The notes under the pieces were generated by a model. It worked only from the letters and a program-made list of their open reading frames with translations. It searched no databases and had not been told where the DNA came from. Shown in pieces: positions 60,307-64,000 of a DNA stretch of 64,000 nucleotides. The position numbers were made by a program, and so were the translations under genes. The DNA comes from Rhizobium sp. ZPR4. GTDB lineage: Bacteria > Pseudomonadota > Alphaproteobacteria > Rhizobiales > Rhizobiaceae. Numbering within the stretch: position 1 is the stretch's first letter; each line of letters opens with the position of its first letter. The stretch is from contig NZ_CP157969.1 of assembly GCF_040215725.1 (NCBI RefSeq), positions 744,001-808,000 on the forward strand, in the 5' to 3' direction.

Positions 60307-62085
60307 TCAGTTTCGGCTTGCAGCCAGAAGCGGTCGAATTTCCTGGGTCGTCCCATCAGTCAGTCCGAGGTCGGTAACGTGCGGGCCGGGATTGCAGGCA
60401 AGGCTTGCCCCGACGACTGCCTTGAAGGTGCGAATGGGCGGCATCCAGTCGGCGATTTCATCGGCTGCCGTGCGCAGCCTGGCGAAGTCGTTGGCCACCT
60501 CCCGTGCGGGCGCATCCGACAGTAAGCCGCAGACGGGCAGAGGCAGCACCGCGGTGACCTTACCATTGGCAGCCGTTGCCATGCCGCCGCCGGCTTCGAT
60601 AACGGCATTGGCCGCCGCCGCCATATCCGTGGGGTCGCGGCCGAAGACGGTAAGGTTATGGCTGTCATGCGATATCGTCGTTGCCAGAGCACCGCGCCAA
60701 TGGCCCCAGTCCTCCAGTATGCCGATGACGGGCGCCGGCTCTTTTCTGCCATGACGATGGATAACGGCCATCAGAAGCGTATTGTCAGGCAGGACGAGCT
60801 TGTCATCTTCGACCTTGACGATCGCCTCGCCCCATTTCGTGAATCGCGGGCTGACAACAGTGTTGACACGAGCCTCCGTCATGCCTGGCAGAGTGACGGT
60901 GAAGTCGGCGGCAGAAAGCTTTGTGAGCTTTACGGTGTCGCGATAGGCATCCGAGGACACGCTCTTGCTGCTTCCAATAAGGTTGCCACCTCTTGCGACC
61001 TCACGCCCCGATGCATAGACGCGGTCGACCACGATCTTTTCGAGATCGGAGAGAATGACGATATCGGCTCGGCGACCGGGTGCTACCAGCCCCAGATCAT
61101 AGCGGTTCAACCACATGGCGGCGTTGAGTGTGGCGGCGCGGATGGCATCGACCGGCTTCATGCCATAGCCGACAAGGCGCCTGAGAACCGATGACATCGC
61201 TCCATCGTTCACGAGATCGTCGGGGAAGACGTCATCGGTGCAGATCGTCAATGTTTGCGGCAGATGCGGCAGCTTTTTCAATGCTTCGATCACACCCGGC
61301 AGGACATAATCATGGGAGCCGCGCAGCTCAATGGTCAGGCCTGCCCGCAATTTTGCAAGAAGGTCCTCGCCCGAGGTCAGCTCGTGATCGGATTGAATCC
61401 CAGCGGATACGAAGGCCTGCAATTCCGCGCCTTCGAGGCCGCGAGCATGGCCGCAGACACGCTTGCCGCTCGCAAGCCCGGCTTCGACGATGCCGCGCAT
61501 CGGCTCGCTTCTCTCAAGGATCCCGCGCATGTTCATCACTTCGGCAACGCCGGAAATCTGCGGCCAGCTCAGCATAGTTGCCATTTCGCCTGAGCGGAAT
61601 TCTGCGCCGGCAAGCTCCAGGCCAGGCGCCGAAGGCACGCAGGATGGCGCCAGGGTCAGGAAGCGCAGCGGCAATTGCCGTGTTTCCTCAAGCGCCCATC
61701 GAATGCCGTCGAGGCCGGCGACGTTGCCGATTTCATGCGGGTCCCAGCAGACCGTCGTCGTGCCCTGGGGAACGACCGTTTCGGCATATCGCCTTGGCGT
61801 CACCATCGAGCTTTCGACGTGCATATGCGTGTCGATAAATCCGGGTGCGATGAATTGTCCCGAAGCGTCGATGATCTGGTTTGCGTCCTTCCTCGTCCCG
61901 GAGGGATGAACGCTCGCAATCAAGGGGCCGACAAGGCCGATATCGGCCGACCTCGTTTCCGAGGTCGCGACATCGACGAGCGCCCCGCCGATGATAAGTA
62001 CATCGAACGGCTCAAGCCCCAATGCCGCCCGCACGGCGCGATCGCGCAGCTCGGATGAATGGAGGTCATGGGGTTCATTCGGCAT
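60307..62085 (-). CDS. ade: Adenine deaminase
   Basis: A 592-residue metal-dependent amidohydrolase that converts adenine to hypoxanthine and ammonia. The metal site FIDTHMHVESSMVTP, the GTTTVCWDPHEIGNV box and ICTDDVFPDDLVNDGAM are AdeC signatures. The family HGR and HDSHNL segments near the end are kept. ATG 62085 with GGGAGG upstream overlaps the LacI gene by 11 bp; the longer frame to 62196 has no homology. Confidence 0.93.
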   Translation of the reverse strand: MPNEPHDLHSSELRDRAVRAALGLEPFDVLIIGGALVDVATSETRSADIGLVGPLIASVHPSGTRKDANQIIDASGQFIAPGFIDTHMHVESSMVTPRRYAETVVPQGTTTVCWDPHEIGNVAGLDGIRWALEETRQLPLRFLTLAPSCVPSAPGLELAGAEFRSGEMATMLSWPQISGVAEVMNMRGILERSEPMRGIVEAGLASGKRVCGHARGLEGAELQAFVSAGIQSDHELTSGEDLLAKLRAGLTIELRGSHDYVLPGVIEALKKLPHLPQTLTICTDDVFPDDLVNDGAMSSVLRRLVGYGMKPVDAIRAATLNAAMWLNRYDLGLVAPGRRADIVILSDLEKIVVDRVYASGREVARGGNLIGSSKSVSSDAYRDTVKLTKLSAADFTVTLPGMTEARVNTVVSPRFTKWGEAIVKVEDDKLVLPDNTLLMAVIHRHGRKEPAPVIGILEDWGHWRGALATTISHDSHNLTVFGRDPTDMAAAANAVIEAGGGMATAANGKVTAVLPLPVCGLLSDAPAREVANDFARLRTAADEIADWMPPIRTFKAVVGASLACNPGPHVTDLGLTDGTTQEIRPLLAASRN

Positions 62086-63073
62086 GTCTGCCTCCCTTGG
62101 CAAATGCGGATGGGCGCGCGGTTGACTGTCGCACGACGAGTTCCGTCGGGAATATTCCGCTGGTCCCGGTTTCCCCAGCAACGAAGGCGAGCGCATGGTT
62201 CGCCACCGCTTCCAGATCCTGCCGGACAGTGGTGAGCGGTGGAGAGACGATTTGCGCCCACATCAGATCATCGAAACCGGTGAGCGACATGTCTTCCGGG
62301 ATGCTGTAGCCCCTGTCTTTGACGGCAATGGCAAAGCCGATGGCGAGAGCGTCATAGGCGGCTGCGCAGGCTGTAAAGTGCTGTAGATGAAGCTCGCGGC
62401 CGAGGGCGCTGCCGGCGTCGAAAGTTGCATCGCTATGTCGCAATGTCGGTTCGACGCCTGCTTGACGGAAAATTTCGCACATTCCCCCGACGCGCTCGTG
62501 CGCCACCAGCGAATTCTCTGGGCCGGCGAGGATAAGAAGCCGGTCATGACCGAACTCGAGCAGATGGCGGGCGATGAGACGTCCACCCTCGCGGTGATCG
62601 CTGGCGGCGACATTGCCTGTTGTGGCGGCGCTGTCGATGACGGCGACCGGCACCGTAACATCCTCGGGCATAACGGTCGTGCCGCGCGTCGGGATCACGA
62701 TCAGCGCATCGACGCCGCGGGCGATCATGGTTCTGATTTCGAAATCCTGCTGCCGGGCGTCGCCTTGGCTGTCGCCGATCAGGACGGCGAGATCGCGCTG
62801 CTTTGCCGCGCGTTCGATGGCCTGGGCAAAGGCAGGAAACAGGGGTTGCCCGATGTTCGGGACCAGCAGGCCGACCGTATTGCTCCGGCCGGTGCGCAAC
62901 GCGCGCGCCGTATGGTCAGGCACATAGCCGAGCCTGTCTGCTTCCAGACGAATCTGCGCCGCAAGGGCTGAAGACACCCGCCCCGTACCGCGAAGGGCAT
63001 TGGAGACCGTCGCCGTGGAGACACCCAGCTTGGTTGCGATTTCGCGAATGGAAGAAGGACGTGCCTGGCTCAT
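62075..63073 (-). CDS. LacI-family repressor of the adenine operon
   Basis: A 332-residue LacI/GalR regulator. The helix-turn-helix and hinge are IREIATKLGVSTATVSNALR and GYVPDHTARALRTGRSN; the periplasmic-binding-like effector domain follows. It is first in the operon, overlapping the deaminase start, and should bind the palindrome just upstream. A purine, such as adenine or hypoxanthine, is the inferred ligand, as with PurR. Confidence 0.9.
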   Translation of the reverse strand: MSQARPSSIREIATKLGVSTATVSNALRGTGRVSSALAAQIRLEADRLGYVPDHTARALRTGRSNTVGLLVPNIGQPLFPAFAQAIERAAKQRDLAVLIGDSQGDARQQDFEIRTMIARGVDALIVIPTRGTTVMPEDVTVPVAVIDSAATTGNVAASDHREGGRLIARHLLEFGHDRLLILAGPENSLVAHERVGGMCEIFRQAGVEPTLRHSDATFDAGSALGRELHLQHFTACAAAYDALAIGFAIAVKDRGYSIPEDMSLTGFDDLMWAQIVSPPLTTVRQDLEAVANHALAFVAGETGTSGIFPTELVVRQSTARPSAFAKGGRHAE

Positions 63074-63093
63074 TCAAGAGTCCACTCTGATTT

Positions 63094-63117
63094 CTTTGAT
63101 TAAACGATTAATCAAAG
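63094..63117. promoter_or_regulatory. LacI-type operator
   Basis: CTTTGATTAA and TTAATCAAAG are perfect 10-bp arms around ACGA, 21 bp upstream of the lacI-type gene. A central CG step within an AT-rich palindrome is usual for LacI-family operators. Confidence 0.65.
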
Positions 63118-63209
63118 CGGTGTGCTTTTGCAAGAGTATCTTTGCAGTGCGTGGATAAAGCACGGTCTGCCGTGCTGGCGGCTGCTCAATTTACGGATGA
63201 CGAAGGGCG

Positions 63210-64000
63210 TCAGAGCGCGACCAGATGATTGGGAGAGACGGTTCGATATTCGCGCGGCTTGACCAGGTAATCGACCGGCCGGATCGGGCTCTTCAGCTCA
63301 TCGCTCGCCGCCATGCGCTTTTCGCGCCGGCGATCGGGGTCCGGTACCGGAACGGCCGCCATCAGCTTCTTCGTGTAGTCGTGCTGCGGATTGCCGAAGA
63401 CGGCTGCGCGCGGGCCGATCTCGACGATTTCACCGAGATACATGACGGCAACCCGATGGCTGACGCGCTCGACCACGGCCATGTCGTGGGAGATGAACAG
63501 GAAGGAAAGGTTGAGGCTCTGCTGCAGGTCGAGCATCAGGTTGATGACCTGCGCCTTGATCGACACATCGAGCGCGGAGACGCTCTCGTCGGCGACGATC
63601 ACCTTCGGCTGCAAGACCAGGGCACGGGCGATGCAGATGCGCTGGCGCTGGCCGCCGGAGAATTCGTGCGGGTAGCGGCTGGCCATATCGGGCGTCAGGC
63701 CCACCTTGCGCAGCATGTCGGCGACGACCTCTTTCGCCTCCCTTGCCGTTCCCATTCTGTGTTCGAGATAGGGTTCGGCGACCGCCTGTCCGACCGTCAT
63801 GCGCGGATTGAGCGAGGCGAACGGGTCCTGGAAGATCATCTGCACGGATTTGCGCATCTCGCGCATGTCGCGCTTGCCAAGCGAGAGCATATCCCGGCCG
63901 TCAACGATGACGGAGCCCGACTGCGGCTCGATCAGCCGCATGATGGCGCGACCGGTGGTCGACTTTCCGCAACCGGATTCGCCAACGAGCGACAGTGTTT
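63210..64000 (-). CDS. Oligopeptide-type ABC ATPase, truncated by the window end
   Basis: The C-terminal 263 or so residues of a DppF/OppF-type ATPase; the 5' end lies beyond 64000. Walker A is in the visible part near 63960-63985 (GESGCGKSTTGRAIM). The signature is FSGGQRQR and Walker B VIVADESVSALD, with Ser in place of Pro as in the paralogue at 41929. The C-terminus, KSPIRPVDYLVKPREYR, resembles the end of that paralogue. Confidence 0.9.
   Translation of the reverse strand, partial: TLSLVGESGCGKSTTGRAIMRLIEPQSGSVIVDGRDMLSLGKRDMREMRKSVQMIFQDPFASLNPRMTVGQAVAEPYLEHRMGTAREAKEVVADMLRKVGLTPDMASRYPHEFSGGQRQRICIARALVLQPKVIVADESVSALDVSIKAQVINLMLDLQQSLNLSFLFISHDMAVVERVSHRVAVMYLGEIVEIGPRAAVFGNPQHDYTKKLMAAVPVPDPDRRREKRMAASDELKSPIRPVDYLVKPREYRTVSPNHLVAL

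Overview
The window looks like a chromosomal or chromid segment of an alphaproteobacterium of the Rhizobiaceae, most likely Rhizobium. The grounds are high G+C coding DNA, typical rhizobial gene families, and a composite intergenic palindrome (56282-56386) of a type I recognise as abundant in Rhizobium genomes. I found no rRNA, tRNA, CRISPR array, prophage or intact insertion sequence.

Region 1 (1-7500) is mixed: a HIT-family protein, a decayed LysE/RhtB exporter, two copies of a perfect palindrome, a TetR-controlled EmrAB-type efflux pump with a divergent operator, and an isolated FtsI/PBP2-type transpeptidase.

Region 2 (7677-31268) is the core of the window and reads as a complete methylated-amine catabolic island. 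tmm (trimethylamine to TMAO), tdm (TMAO to dimethylamine plus formaldehyde) and dmmDABC (dimethylamine to methylamine plus formaldehyde) feed the N-methylglutamate pathway: gmaS, mgsABC, and mgdABCD, the last of which would usually be labelled sarcosine oxidase soxBDAG. purU and folD lie inside the same gene series and can carry the C1 units on tetrahydrofolate to formate. A GlxA/AraC-type regulator, an XRE-cupin regulator, a small PAS/chemoreceptor-tip protein and an APC-type permease accompany the enzymes. The net outcome would be ammonium/glutamate plus C1 units from trimethylamine. No TMAO ABC importer is present.

Region 3 (31369-34424) holds a DHA2 drug exporter with a divergent MmyB-type XRE regulator, two direct-repeat operator candidates between them, and a small orphan gene.

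Region 4 (34563-43734) is a LysR-controlled operon pairing a complete peptide-type ABC importer with a DapA-family lyase and two tandem nucleoside hydrolases. Its substrate is unknown.

Region 5 (43796-47452) is a FecBCD-type ABC importer with a fourth, signal-less ModA-like gene. A candidate ModE box lies upstream, so it is probably a molybdate/tungstate system rather than an iron one.

Region 6 (47458-64000) carries a LysR regulator, a methyltransferase, a PdxH-like oxidase, a DUF2325 coiled-coil protein, an exported MsrB with a DipZ-like electron donor, DNA polymerase IV, two small coupled genes, a GNAT acetyltransferase, a large Orn/Lys/Arg decarboxylase and a LacI-adenine deaminase-purine permease operon. 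It ends in a truncated oligopeptide ABC ATPase that runs off the window.
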